Below, piece by piece: positions 1 through 8,345 of a stretch of 64,000 bases of DNA (the first letter of the stretch is position 1; every line of letters starts with the position of its first letter). The notes beneath the pieces were generated by a model. That model did no database searches. It was not told where the DNA came from and saw nothing but the letters and a program-made list of their open reading frames with translations. The DNA lies in the NCBI RefSeq assembly GCF_004000235.1, contig NZ_RCIO01000001.1:806001-870000 (forward strand), written 5' to 3'. The translations under genes were made by a program, and so were the position numbers. The DNA comes from Mesorhizobium sp. Z1-4 (GTDB lineage Bacteria; Pseudomonadota; Alphaproteobacteria; Rhizobiales; Rhizobiaceae).

Positions 1-417
1 GCGCTGCGGCGATACATGCTGAGGCACCCGCCGGCAAACAATCAGCGTGCGGTGGCGCTTTTCCTTTCGCTCGGCCATCACGAGGCGCTGGTGCGCAGGC
101 TTTCGACGGCGTTTTCGGAGCGCCGGCTGAAACTGGCGGAAGCGATATCGGAGCACTTGCCGCAGTGGCGGCCTTCGGGCGCGCCGGGCGGTACGTCGCT
201 CTGGCTGAAGGGACCTCCGGGCACCGACGCCCGCGATCTTGCCGTCGATGCGGCCGAACGCGGCGTGCTGATCGAGCCCGGGGGGCGTTTCTTCAACGAA
301 CCCGACACGCAAACGCGCTTTCTGCGCCTCGGGATTTCGTCAATCGCGCTTCATCACATCGAGCCCGGAATACGGGAACTCGCCGACGCGGTCGGGCGGC
401 TGAGGTCGGCCGCCTGA
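1..417 (+). CDS. PLP-dependent aminotransferase, MocR-type (3' end only)
   Basis: The gene enters the window already open; only the last 138 codons are present and the start lies outside. The fragment resembles the small C-terminal domain of fold-type I aminotransferases, as found in MocR/GntR-aminotransferase fusion regulators. It has an asparagine-glutamine-rich helix (NNQRAVALFLSLGHH), a run of arginines typical of the domain junction, and a late segment reading GVLIEPGGRFF followed by RFLRLGISS. These match the part that closes over the PLP cofactor and ends in a short glycine-containing strand. Whether an N-terminal winged helix is present cannot be seen, so it could be a plain aminotransferase. 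The gene ends with TGA and is followed by about 75 bases without a clear terminator. Confidence 0.6.
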   Translation, partial: ALRRYMLRHPPANNQRAVALFLSLGHHEALVRRLSTAFSERRLKLAEAISEHLPQWRPSGAPGGTSLWLKGPPGTDARDLAVDAAERGVLIEPGGRFFNEPDTQTRFLRLGISSIALHHIEPGIRELADAVGRLRSAA

Positions 418-494
418 ATTAGCTCATCGGCCAATGGACAAGCCGGACGCCAGCACTTAACTCATAGTGCCGGCGAACAGGAAAGGGCTGCGCG

Positions 495-947
495 ATGGCA
501 ATGGACATGTCCGGAGAAGAGCGGATCGCCGCACCGATCGGCAAAGTGTGGGAAGCACTTAACGACGCTGAAATTCTGAAAGCCTGCATTCCGGGCTGCG
601 AGAGCCTGGACAAGAAATCCGACACCGCGTTTTCAGCGGTTGTCTCGGTGAAACTCGGGCCGATCAAGGCCAAGTTCAACGGCGAGGTCGAACTCCAGAA
701 CCTCAACCCGCCGCACTCCTACACGATCGCGGGCGAAGGCAAGGGAGGCATAGCGGGGTTTGCAAAAGGCGGCGCCGATGTCAGCCTGACTGAAGACGGG
801 CCAGACGCAACGATCCTGACCTACAAGGCGAAAGCCGATGTCGGCGGCAAAATCGCCCAGCTCGGCAGCCGTCTGATCCAGTCGAGCTCGAAGAAGCTGG
901 CCGGTGAATTCTTCTCCTCGTTCAACGAGACTGTAAGCGCCGGCTAA
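495..947 (+). CDS. CoxG-like SRPBCC-fold protein
   Basis: A 150-residue protein of the CoxG (carbon monoxide dehydrogenase subunit G) family within the START/SRPBCC superfamily, a helix-grip fold with a hydrophobic cavity. The opening GEERIAAPIGKVWEALND and the following C-x-P-G-C-E segment near residues 34-38 are typical of the family, as is the C-terminal helix that ends before FSSFNETV. Characterised CoxG helps assemble or anchor aerobic CO dehydrogenase. No coxM, coxS or coxL gene lies here, so this is one of the many stand-alone homologues and the CO link is weak. The ATG follows a short purine-rich stretch. It is convergent with the next gene across a hairpin. Confidence 0.75.
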   Translation: MAMDMSGEERIAAPIGKVWEALNDAEILKACIPGCESLDKKSDTAFSAVVSVKLGPIKAKFNGEVELQNLNPPHSYTIAGEGKGGIAGFAKGGADVSLTEDGPDATILTYKAKADVGGKIAQLGSRLIQSSSKKLAGEFFSSFNETVSAG

Positions 948-949
948 TT

Positions 950-971
950 CCCTCCCCTCAAGAGGGAGGGG
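950..971. terminator. Hairpin between convergent genes
   Basis: Pyrimidine-rich left arm 950-959 and purine-rich right arm 962-971 pair over ten positions with one mismatch and one G-T wobble, leaving a two-base loop. It sits exactly between the stop codons of the rightward coxG-like gene and the leftward isomerase gene, so it could serve both strands. There is no long T-tract, so it may instead be a short dispersed repeat. Confidence 0.45.
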
Positions 972-976
972 TCAGT

Positions 977-1765
977 TCATACCTTGCGGAAGTTCGCTTT
1001 GCGCTTCTCGCGGAAGGCGGCAACGCCCTCGCGGTAGTCGTCCGAATAGCCCGCCTCGCGCTGCAGCTCACGCTCCAGATCCAACTGCGCATCGAGCGTG
1101 TTGGAAGACGCCGCCTGAATCGCCTTCTTGGCCAGCGCATAGGCAGCGGTGGGACCATTGGCGAGTTGAATGGCAAGAGCGACAGCCTCGTCCATCAGCA
1201 CCTCGTCGTCGACCACCTTCCAGATCAGGCCCCATTCGGCAGCCTTCTCGGCTGGCAGCGGTTCGGTGGTGAGCGCCAGCGCCTTGGCGCGCGCCTCGCC
1301 CAGACGCTGGGTGAGCCACCAGGTGCCACCGGCATCCGGGATGAGGCCGATGCGGGCGAAAATCTGGATGAAGCTTGCCGAGCGCGCGGCAATCACGATG
1401 TCTCCGGCCAGTGCGATATTGGCACCTGCCCCCGCGGCAACGCCGTTGACAGCGCAGATAACCGGCTTGTCCAGCGCACGCAGGCGGCGGATCAACGGAT
1501 TGTAATATTTCTCAAGACCGGCACCCAGATCGTATTTCTGTGTCGCGTCGGTGAAATCGCGTTCGCCCAAATCCTGCCCGGCGCAGAAGCCGCGCCCGGC
1601 GCCGGTCAGCACAACGACGCGGCAGTCGTCGTTCTTCTCGATCCTGTCGAGCGCCGCAGCCAGCGCCTGATGCTGCCTTTCATTGAACGGGTTGAGCCGA
1701 TCGGGCTGGTTGAGAGTCAGGACGTCGTAACCGTCGTGCTGCTCGTGGATTACCGTATCGTTCAT
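977..1765 (-). CDS. paaG: Enoyl-CoA hydratase/isomerase, PaaG type
   Basis: A 262-residue crotonase-fold protein, the same length as characterised PaaG, the ring-1,2-epoxyphenylacetyl-CoA isomerase of phenylacetate breakdown. The first oxyanion-hole segment is GRGFCAGQDL (residues 58-67) and the second is NGVAAGAGANIALAGD (107-122). The catalytic acid is probably Asp144 in GLIPDAGGTWW, the usual PaaG position; a Glu of the hydratase type is not evident. The C-terminal FREKRKANF motif is also usual for the family. No other paa gene is nearby, so the physiological substrate might be another unsaturated acyl-CoA. The start ATG lies 24 bases downstream of the mrp stop on the same strand, so the two may be cotranscribed. 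Confidence 0.8.
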   Translation of the reverse strand: MNDTVIHEQHDGYDVLTLNQPDRLNPFNERQHQALAAALDRIEKNDDCRVVVLTGAGRGFCAGQDLGERDFTDATQKYDLGAGLEKYYNPLIRRLRALDKPVICAVNGVAAGAGANIALAGDIVIAARSASFIQIFARIGLIPDAGGTWWLTQRLGEARAKALALTTEPLPAEKAAEWGLIWKVVDDEVLMDEAVALAIQLANGPTAAYALAKKAIQAASSNTLDAQLDLERELQREAGYSDDYREGVAAFREKRKANFRKV

Positions 1766-1789
1766 ATCTGTCCCTCGCCGTCCCGGCGG

Positions 1790-2932
1790 CTATTCGAACA
1801 CGATTGCTGGCGTCGCAGCCTCAGCCGCCGCCGTTTCCTCTTTGAGCCGCTCCAGAACACGGCCGGCGATTTCCCTGTAGATGGCGGCTTGCGGGCCATC
1901 CGGCTCCGACGCCACGACAGGTTCGCCGCTGTCGGAGCGCTCGCGGATGTTCATCGTCAGCGGGACTTCGCCGAGGAACGGGACGCCGAGACGCTCCGCA
2001 TCGCGACGTGCGCCGCCATTGCCGAAAATATCGTAGCGCGTGCCGGTATCGGGCGCGATGAAATAGCTCATATTCTCGACAATGCCGAGCAGCGGCACGT
2101 CAACGCGGCGGAACATGTTGAGCCCCTTGCGGGCGTCGATCAGCGCCAGATCCTGCGGCGTGGAAACGATGATTGCGCCGGCAAGCGGCACCTGCTGCGC
2201 CATGGTGAGCTGGGCATCGCCGGTACCAGGCGGCATGTCGACCACCAGCACATCGAGCTCGCCCCAGGCGACTTCGCGCAGCATCTGGGTCAGAGCCGAC
2301 ATCACCATCGGTCCGCGCCAGATCATCGGCGTTTCTTCCTCGACCAGAAAGCCCATCGACATGACCTTGATGCCGTAGGCCTGCATCGGCTTCAGCACCT
2401 TGCCGTCGACGGTTTCCGGCTTGCCGCTCAGGCCGAGCAACCGCGGCATCGAGGGGCCGTAAATGTCGGCATCCAGAATGCCGACATTGAGGCCATTGGC
2501 TGCAAGGCCGAGTGCGATGTTGACGGCCGTGGTCGACTTGCCGACGCCGCCCTTGCCTGAGGCGACCGCGATAATCGACTTCACGCCGGGTACGCCGCGC
2601 TTGGCAGGCTGCCTGCCCTGCTGGGGCGACTGCTGGGGTGCCGGGCGCGGCTGTGGCTGCGGAGCGCGTTCCATGCCACCCCCTTTGCGCTCGGCAGTCA
2701 GTGCCACGACGGTGCCTTCCACACCGGGCAACGACTTCACCGCCGTTTCGGCGGCGGCGCGCAGCGGTTCCATCTCACGCGCTTTCTCGGCGGGCACGGT
2801 GACGGAAAAGAACACCTTGGCATCGGCGATGAAAATTTCAGAGACGAGCCCGAGCGAGACGATATCGCCGTCCATGCCCTGCGCCCGAATACTGCGCAGC
2901 TTTTCGACGACGGCTTCCTTGGTGACGGTCAT
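1790..2932 (-). CDS. mrp: Mrp/ApbC-family Fe-S cluster carrier ATPase
   Basis: A 380-residue P-loop protein of the Mrp/NBP35/ApbC family, which carries iron-sulfur clusters to apoproteins in the cytoplasm. An N-terminal MIP18 (DUF59) domain occupies roughly residues 1-90, followed by a proline/glutamine-rich linker. The ATPase has a deviant Walker A, GKGGVGKST, and a conserved MPPGTGDAQLT. The usual C-terminal Cys-x-x-Cys that binds the bridging cluster is absent: the matching segment reads ENMSYFIAPDTGTRYDIF. The start was placed at 2932, where AGGA precedes the ATG at good spacing; an upstream in-frame extension lacks such a site. It is divergent from the TetR gene. Confidence 0.9.
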   Translation of the reverse strand: MTVTKEAVVEKLRSIRAQGMDGDIVSLGLVSEIFIADAKVFFSVTVPAEKAREMEPLRAAAETAVKSLPGVEGTVVALTAERKGGGMERAPQPQPRPAPQQSPQQGRQPAKRGVPGVKSIIAVASGKGGVGKSTTAVNIALGLAANGLNVGILDADIYGPSMPRLLGLSGKPETVDGKVLKPMQAYGIKVMSMGFLVEEETPMIWRGPMVMSALTQMLREVAWGELDVLVVDMPPGTGDAQLTMAQQVPLAGAIIVSTPQDLALIDARKGLNMFRRVDVPLLGIVENMSYFIAPDTGTRYDIFGNGGARRDAERLGVPFLGEVPLTMNIRERSDSGEPVVASEPDGPQAAIYREIAGRVLERLKEETAAAEAATPAIVFE

Positions 2933-3021
2933 AACAATCCTGTCCTGTCTTCCCCCTGCCAGATAGTCGGTTTTGGTCGCGAGTCCAACGCAACCGATTG
3001 GCACAGGCGTTTAGAGTTGAA

Positions 3022-3043
3022 TTTAATCAATCGATCGATTAAA
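3022..3043. promoter_or_regulatory. Imperfect palindrome, probable TetR operator
   Basis: A 22-base AT-rich palindrome with arms TTTAATC and GATTAAA around an ATCGAT core; one symmetric base pair is mismatched. It ends eight bases before the ATG of the TetR gene and lies in the divergent gap to mrp. Its size and position suit autorepression of the regulator and the exporter operon behind it. The organisation recalls E. coli cecR, which controls the ybh exporter genes. Confidence 0.65.
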
Positions 3044-3051
3044 CTCACTTG

Positions 3052-3714
3052 ATGACTGAAACCCGTGAAAGCGGCGCCGACGCCACCCGTAACTCACTCA
3101 TCCTGGCCGGGCTCGATCTTTTTGGCCGGCATGGCTTTGAGGGCGCATCGACGCGCGGCATTGCCGGCGCTGCCAAGGCGAATATCGGCTCCATCGCCTA
3201 TCATTTCGGCGGCAAGGACGGGCTGCGCGCTGCCTGTGCGCGTTTCGTCGTCGAAACAATCAAGTCGGTGGCCGGCCCGGCGGTCGGTCTCACCGAGGCG
3301 GCGCCCAGGAACGCCGAGGAGGCCGAAGAACGCCTTGTCCGGACGGTTGAAACGGTGGTTCGATTTCTGGTTGCCGGCTCTGTCGCACCGCGCGTCATCC
3401 AGTTCGTGCTGCGCGAGATTTCGCATCCCGGCCCGGTGATCGACATCATGTATGCCGGCGTTTTCGAACCAGTCCACAAGCGGCTTTGCCAGCTTTGGGA
3501 ACAAGCGACCGGCGAACCTGCGGAGAGCGAAGAAACACGCATCACCGTTTTTACGCTGATCGGACAGGTCGTTTATCTGCGGATCGGGCGCGAGGCCGTG
3601 ATCCGCCGCATGGACTGGCCCTCGGTCGGTCCTGAAGAGGCGGCGAAGCTCGCCTCGATTGCCGGCAGCAATGTCCGCGCCATCATTCGTGCGCGCAAAG
3701 GAGCGCAGCCATGA
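3052..3714 (+). CDS. TetR/AcrR regulator with CecR-type C-terminal domain
   Basis: A 220-residue regulator. Residues about 12-58 form the TetR helix-turn-helix, with FGRHGFEGASTRGIA and ANIGSIAYHFGGKDGL marking the recognition helix. The rest fits the DUF1956 ligand-binding domain of CecR (YbiH): IQFVLREISHPGPVIDIMY followed by a helix pair. It overlaps the HlyD gene by four bases (ATGA), so the regulator is the first gene of the exporter operon. The start is taken as the ATG at 3052; a TTG directly before it is also in frame. No strong ribosome binding site is visible because the palindrome fills that position. Expected role: a repressor released by an exported drug or metabolite. Confidence 0.85.
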   Translation: MTETRESGADATRNSLILAGLDLFGRHGFEGASTRGIAGAAKANIGSIAYHFGGKDGLRAACARFVVETIKSVAGPAVGLTEAAPRNAEEAEERLVRTVETVVRFLVAGSVAPRVIQFVLREISHPGPVIDIMYAGVFEPVHKRLCQLWEQATGEPAESEETRITVFTLIGQVVYLRIGREAVIRRMDWPSVGPEEAAKLASIAGSNVRAIIRARKGAQP

Positions 3715-4664
3715 GCCTGCTATGTTCACTGCCGCTCGCGGCATCGCTATTCACATCATGCGGACCCGCCGCGCCTCTCGCGGTCGGTTATGTCGAGGGC
3801 GAGTTTGTCCGCCTGGCGCCGATCGAAGCAGCCGAAGTGCGGGTGATCAATGTCAGGCGCGGCGACCGGGTGAAAGCCGGGCAGCCGCTGGCGGTTCTGG
3901 AAGACACCGACGCGCAGATTGCTGTTTCGCAGGCAAGCGCCGCGCTAGCACAGGCGAAGGCGCAACTCGCCGATTTGCGGCAAGGACGGCGGCCGGAGGA
4001 AATCGCCGTGCTTGAAGCCGCGCTCCGCTCGGCAAAGGCACAGGCCGAGGAAGCGCAGCGCGTGTTCGAACGCACGCAGGACCTTTTCAAGCGCGGCATC
4101 GCCACCCAGGCCGATCTCGACAAGGCGCAGACCTCGGTCACCACCGCCGAGGCGATGGTTGGCAAGGCGGAGGCCGATCTCGACGTTGCCCGCCTGCCGG
4201 CGCGCACCGAGACGATCACCGCCGCCGAGCATCAGGTTGAACAGGCGCAAGCCTCGCTCGAACAGGCGCGGTGGCGGCTTTCCAAGCGCACGATCACCGC
4301 GCCGGAACAAGGGCGCGTGAGCGACGTCATCCGCAATCCGGGTGATCTGTCAGGCCCCTCGGCACCGGTGATCTCAATCCTTCCCGAAGGCGCCGTGAAG
4401 CTGAAGCTCTATGTGCCGGAGGAGCAATTCTCCACGATCCAGATCGGGGACCGACTGGCGGTATCCTGCGATGGCTGCCCTGGCGACCTGACGGCGCTGA
4501 TCAGCTATGCGTCGCCCGAGCCCGAATTCACGCCGCCGGTGATTTATTCGCTTGAGACGCGGCAGAAGCTTTCGCATCTGATCGAGGCGAGGCCTGAAAA
4601 CGGCGCGGCGCAGCTCAAACCCGGGCAGATCGTCGATGTCCGGCTGGCGGACGACCAGCCGTGA
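3711..4664 (+). CDS. HlyD-family membrane fusion protein of an ABC exporter
   Basis: A 317-residue periplasmic adaptor. The N-terminus is hydrophobic and reaches a cysteine (LFTSC, about residue 17), so it may be a lipoprotein, although the box is imperfect. Residues about 28-65 form the first lipoyl half (VRRGDRVKAGQPLAVLED). A long alpha-helical hairpin rich in Ala, Gln and Glu follows to about residue 190, then the second lipoyl half (ITAPEQGRVSDVI) and a beta-barrel domain. It corresponds to YbhG of E. coli. Such adaptors join an inner-membrane ABC pump to an outer-membrane TolC channel. It overlaps both neighbours by four bases, indicating translational coupling. Confidence 0.88.
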   Translation: MSLLCSLPLAASLFTSCGPAAPLAVGYVEGEFVRLAPIEAAEVRVINVRRGDRVKAGQPLAVLEDTDAQIAVSQASAALAQAKAQLADLRQGRRPEEIAVLEAALRSAKAQAEEAQRVFERTQDLFKRGIATQADLDKAQTSVTTAEAMVGKAEADLDVARLPARTETITAAEHQVEQAQASLEQARWRLSKRTITAPEQGRVSDVIRNPGDLSGPSAPVISILPEGAVKLKLYVPEEQFSTIQIGDRLAVSCDGCPGDLTALISYASPEPEFTPPVIYSLETRQKLSHLIEARPENGAAQLKPGQIVDVRLADDQP

Positions 4665-5578
4665 ACGCCATCGAAGTTCATGATCTCGTCAAGCGCTTCG
4701 GCGACCGCACCGTTGTCGACCATGTGTCGATGACGGTGGAGACCGGCGAGATCGTGGGCTTTCTCGGGCCCAATGGCTCGGGCAAAACCACGACCATTCG
4801 CCTGATGTGCGGGCTGCTCACCGCCGATGGCGGCGGCGGCACGGTGCTCGGCTACAACCTCGAAACCGACGCGCTGAAGATCAAGCGTGAGGTCGGCTAC
4901 ATGACCCAGCGCTTCTCGTTCTACGAAGACCTGACAATCGCCGAGAATCTGGATTTCGTGGCACGGCTCTACCAGCTCAAGCCGCGCAAGGACTATGTGG
5001 ACCGAACGCTCGAAGACCTTGGCCTGACCTCGCGGCGCAACCAGCTTGCCGGCACGCTTTCGGGCGGCTGGAAGCAGCGGCTGGCGCTTGCCGCCTGCAT
5101 CATGCACGAGCCGAAGCTGCTCTTGCTCGACGAGCCGACAGCGGGCGTCGACCCCAAAGCGCGGCGCGAATTCTGGGACGAGATCCACCGGCTGGCGGCT
5201 GGCGGGCTGACGGTGCTCGTCTCCACCCACTACATGGACGAGGCGGAGCGCTGCCACCGCATCAGCTACATCGCCTATGGCAAGATGATTGCGACAGGCA
5301 CGGTTGAAGATGTCGTGCGCGACGCCGGCCTGACCACCTTCGTGCTGCGCGGCGCGCGACTTGGCGAAGTTGCGCGGGCGCTTGCCGAGACACCCGGCGT
5401 CGACCAGGTGGCGCCCTTCGGCACCACGCTGCATGTGGTGGGCTCCGACGCCAAAGCGCTGGAAAAAGCACTCGAACCTTTCCGCAAGCGGGACGGCGTG
5501 ACCGTGGAACGGGGCGAAACCAGCCTCGAAGACGTGTTCATTCAGTTCATGTCCTCTTCGCAGGACAATATGCAATGA
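4661..5578 (+). CDS. ABC exporter ATP-binding protein
   Basis: A 305-residue single nucleotide-binding domain. Walker A is GPNGSGKTT (36-44), the Q-loop lies in MTQRFSFYEDLT, the signature is LSGGWKQRLALA, Walker B is LLLLDEPTAGVDP, and the switch His is in STHYMDEAERC. A C-terminal extension of about 90 residues follows, as in DrrA/CcmA-type drug-export ATPases. In E. coli the comparable YbhF carries two ATPase domains; here there is one. Translation begins at GTG within the GTGA overlap with the HlyD gene and ends in an ATGA overlap with the permease, so the three products are probably made in fixed ratio. Confidence 0.92.
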   Translation: MNAIEVHDLVKRFGDRTVVDHVSMTVETGEIVGFLGPNGSGKTTTIRLMCGLLTADGGGGTVLGYNLETDALKIKREVGYMTQRFSFYEDLTIAENLDFVARLYQLKPRKDYVDRTLEDLGLTSRRNQLAGTLSGGWKQRLALAACIMHEPKLLLLDEPTAGVDPKARREFWDEIHRLAAGGLTVLVSTHYMDEAERCHRISYIAYGKMIATGTVEDVVRDAGLTTFVLRGARLGEVARALAETPGVDQVAPFGTTLHVVGSDAKALEKALEPFRKRDGVTVERGETSLEDVFIQFMSSSQDNMQ

Positions 5579-6705
5579 ACCGGTTCTTCTCCCTCACCCG
5601 GCTCTTTGCCCTGCTCGCCAAGGAGTTCATCCAGATGCGGCGCGACCGCATCACCTTCGGCATGATGCTTGGCGTGCCGCTGATCCAGCTGGTGCTGTTC
5701 GGGTTCGCAATCAACAGCGATCCCAAGGCACTACCTGCCGCTCTCGTCGTGCTCAGCCAGGACCAGTACACGCGCGCCATGGTCTCCGCGCTGGAGACGA
5801 CCGGCTATTACCGCTTCGATCATATCGTCAACAGCGCCGAGGAAGGTGAGTTCCTGATCGCACGCGGCGATGTCGTGTTCGTGGTGACCATCCCGTCCGA
5901 CTTCGCGCGCCGGGTGGAGCGCGGCGACAGCCCGCAAATCCTGATCGAGGCGGATGCCACCGACCCTTCGGCCGCCAGCGGCGCCATCTCGACGCTGAGC
6001 ACGGTGGCACGCAGCGCACTTACGCGCGAACGGGGGCTCGACGCCACCGCAGGCGATCCCAGCCAGCTCGAAGTGGTGGTTCACCGGCGCTACAACCCCG
6101 AAGGCATTTCGCAATACAACATCGTTCCCGGCCTGCTCGGCGTCATTCTGCAGATGACCATGGTGATGATGACCTCGATCGCGCTGACGCGCGAAACCGA
6201 ACGCGGCACCATGGAAAACCTGCTCGCCATGCCCGCCAGCCCGTTCGAGATCATGCTTGGCAAGGTATTGCCTTATCTCGGTGTCGGCGCCGTGCAGGTG
6301 GTCGTGGTGCTTGTGGCCGCCAAGCTGATGTTCGGCGTGCCGTTCGTCGGCTCGATAGCACTTCTGATGAACGCGATCCTGCTCTTCGTTCTCGGCCTCG
6401 TGCTGCTCGGCTATTTCATCTCCACCATGGCGCGCACGCAGATGCAGGCGCTGCAGCTGACGTTCTTTTTCTTCCTGCCATCGCTGCTTCTGTCAGGCTT
6501 CATGTTCCCCTATCGCGGCATGCCGATGTGGGCGCAGTGGCTGGGTGAAATCTTCCCGCTCACGCATTTCCTGCGGGTGGTGCGCGCCATCATGCTGAAG
6601 GGGGCCGAGTTCCCTGCCGTCGCCTGGGAAACCTCGACGCTGATCATCTTCATCGTGGTCTATGCCACGATCGCGCTCGCACGCTTCCGCCGCACGCTGG
6701 ACTAA
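5575..6705 (+). CDS. ABC-2 type exporter permease
   Basis: A 376-residue inner-membrane permease of the ABC-2 family (YbhS/YbhR type). One transmembrane helix near residues 25-45 is followed by a large periplasmic domain to about residue 175. Five hydrophobic spans then end close to the C-terminus. The conserved MTSIALTRETERGTMENLL segment, which contacts the ATPase, and the late FxMFPYRGMP loop are present. E. coli has two permeases, YbhS and YbhR, in its operon; here only one is encoded, so the complex is presumably a homodimer. It is the last gene of the four-gene tetR-hlyD-ATPase-permease operon. Confidence 0.9.
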   Translation: MNRFFSLTRLFALLAKEFIQMRRDRITFGMMLGVPLIQLVLFGFAINSDPKALPAALVVLSQDQYTRAMVSALETTGYYRFDHIVNSAEEGEFLIARGDVVFVVTIPSDFARRVERGDSPQILIEADATDPSAASGAISTLSTVARSALTRERGLDATAGDPSQLEVVVHRRYNPEGISQYNIVPGLLGVILQMTMVMMTSIALTRETERGTMENLLAMPASPFEIMLGKVLPYLGVGAVQVVVVLVAAKLMFGVPFVGSIALLMNAILLFVLGLVLLGYFISTMARTQMQALQLTFFFFLPSLLLSGFMFPYRGMPMWAQWLGEIFPLTHFLRVVRAIMLKGAEFPAVAWETSTLIIFIVVYATIALARFRRTLD

Positions 6706-6778
6706 ATTTTTCGCACTCCTGTTGGATCGGACATCGCTGCTGCGTCCTCGGCATATGAGACGAAACCGGGAGATCGAG

Positions 6779-7264
6779 ATGAGCAAAATCAGCACATGGA
6801 TGTGGTTCGAAACCGAGGCCGAAGACGCGGCGCGCTTTTATGCCTCGGTATTTCGGGACGCGCAGCTGGGCAGTATCGAACATGCGTCGGCGGGCGGCGA
6901 GCCCTATACGAAAGAGGGCCAGGTTCTGACGGCGGAGGTGATCATCGACGGCCATCAGGTCTTCTGCCTCAACGGGGGACCTCACCCCGAGGCGAAGCCG
7001 AACGACGCCGTGTCGTTTCAAATCATGTGTGCGGACCAGGCCGAGGTTGACGAATACTGGACCAAGCTCACCGCAGATGGCGGCCGCGAAGTGCAGTGCG
7101 GCTGGGTGAAAGACAAATACGGTTTCGCATGGCAGATCGTGCCCGAAGCCCTGCGCCGGCTCACTCAAGACCCTGACCGCGAAGTCGCCAAACGCGTCAC
7201 CGAGGCGATGATGAAAATGGTGAAGCTCGACGTCGCGGAACTTGAGGCGGCGGCGCGCGGCTGA
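6779..7264 (+). CDS. VOC-superfamily protein, PhnB/3-demethylubiquinone-like
   Basis: A 161-residue protein resembling the PF06983 branch of the vicinal oxygen chelate fold, often annotated PhnB-like or 3-demethylubiquinone methyltransferase-like without enzymatic proof. WMWFETEAEDAARFYASVF opens the first beta-alpha-beta unit, and YTKEGQVLTAEVIIDGHQVF and DKYGFAWQIVPEAL cover the later strands. The C-terminal helices with LTQDPDREVAKRVTEAMM are typical of the group. The ATG at 6779 is preceded by GGGAG and gives the usual family length. It stands alone on the plus strand after the exporter operon. Reaction unknown. Confidence 0.8.
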   Translation: MSKISTWMWFETEAEDAARFYASVFRDAQLGSIEHASAGGEPYTKEGQVLTAEVIIDGHQVFCLNGGPHPEAKPNDAVSFQIMCADQAEVDEYWTKLTADGGREVQCGWVKDKYGFAWQIVPEALRRLTQDPDREVAKRVTEAMMKMVKLDVAELEAAARG

Positions 7265-7311
7265 CCCTCATTTCGATTGGCGCGAGGCTCTCACGCCGCT
7301 AGTTTCGCGCC

Positions 7312-8211
7312 ATGATCGACAAGCTCGAAGTTTTCATCGCGCTGGCGCGCACCGAACATTTTGGCCGCGCGGCCGAGGAACTGGGTATCACCCAGCCGAC
7401 ATTGTCAGCGGCGATCAAGCAGCTCGAGGACCAGCTCGGCGTGCTTCTCGTCAAACGCAGTTCGCGCTTTCAGGGCCTGACGCCTGAGGGCGAACAGGTG
7501 CTTGCCTGGGCGCGGCGCATCGTCGGCGATGCGCACACGATGAAAGAGGAGATGCGGGCGGCGCGGCACGGCCTTTCCGGACGGCTGCGCATCGCGGCAA
7601 TTCCGACCGCGCTGGCGATGATCGTGGACCTGACGACTCCATTCCGCGAAAAGCACCCCGGCGTCAGTTTCTCCGTACTGTCGCGCAACTCGGTCGAAGT
7701 ACAGACGCTGCTCGGCAATTTCGAGATCGATATCGGCGTCACCTATCTCGACAATGAACCACTGGGGCGCGTCGTCTCGGTGCCACTCTACTCCGAGCGC
7801 TACCAGCTCATCACCGCCATCGGAAACCCGCTGTCGGACCGTGACAAGGTAAGCTGGGAGGAGGTCGCGGAGCTGCCGCTCTGCCTGCTGACGCCCGACA
7901 TGCAGAACCGGCGCATTATCGACCATCATCTGGCCGAGGCCGGGGTAACTGCGCGGCCGACACTGGAATCCAATTCCATGATCGTGCTGTTCTCGCATAT
8001 CCGCACCGGCAAATGGTCGTCGATCATGCCGCTCAATCTCGCCGAGACATTCGGTTTCGCGGAGCCGATCCGCGCCATCCCGATCGTGGAACCGGACGCC
8101 AGCCACATCGTCGGGCTGATTGCGGCAAAGCGTGAGCCGCATACACCGCTGGTCGCGGCGTTTTTGAACGAGGCCACGGCGCTGGCAGACAAACTCGAAA
8201 AGCGCGTCTGA
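7312..8211 (+). CDS. LysR-type transcriptional regulator
   Basis: A 299-residue LysR regulator. Residues 1-60 carry the winged helix (FIALARTEHFGRAAEELGITQPTLSAAIKQLE), and the rest is a periplasmic-binding-like effector domain beginning near residue 92. It lies directly upstream of, and co-oriented with, the formate dehydrogenase genes, with a strong palindrome in the gap. It is therefore a good candidate for their regulator, though this is inferred from position. A seven-base inverted repeat (7279-7285 and 7305-7311) flanks its own start region. No ribosome binding site of good strength is visible before the ATG. Confidence 0.88.
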   Translation: MIDKLEVFIALARTEHFGRAAEELGITQPTLSAAIKQLEDQLGVLLVKRSSRFQGLTPEGEQVLAWARRIVGDAHTMKEEMRAARHGLSGRLRIAAIPTALAMIVDLTTPFREKHPGVSFSVLSRNSVEVQTLLGNFEIDIGVTYLDNEPLGRVVSVPLYSERYQLITAIGNPLSDRDKVSWEEVAELPLCLLTPDMQNRRIIDHHLAEAGVTARPTLESNSMIVLFSHIRTGKWSSIMPLNLAETFGFAEPIRAIPIVEPDASHIVGLIAAKREPHTPLVAAFLNEATALADKLEKRV

Positions 8212-8233
8212 TCTAACTCTCTCCCAGGGAGCC

Positions 8234-8258
8234 GTTTGATAGAAGATTTCTATCAAAC
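8234..8258. promoter_or_regulatory. Perfect 11-bp-arm palindrome upstream of fds operon
   Basis: The left arm GTTTGATAGAA (8234-8244) and right arm TTCTATCAAAC (8248-8258) are exact inverse complements around GAT. The T-N11-A layout inside it is classic for LysR operators. It starts 22 bases after the lysR stop codon and lies about 90 bases before the fdsG start, so it probably controls the formate dehydrogenase operon. It could also act as a weak lysR terminator. Confidence 0.7.
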
Positions 8259-8345
8259 AACGATTCTGCTTTATTGAAATGGCGCGTTTGTTCTGATTTC
8301 GTGATCGCCGAGCAAATGCCGGCCGGTTTTCAGGGAGGGCGCTGC

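Noticed and set aside
495-947. Aerobic CO dehydrogenase locus
   Set aside because: Only a CoxG-like gene is present; the structural cox genes are missing.
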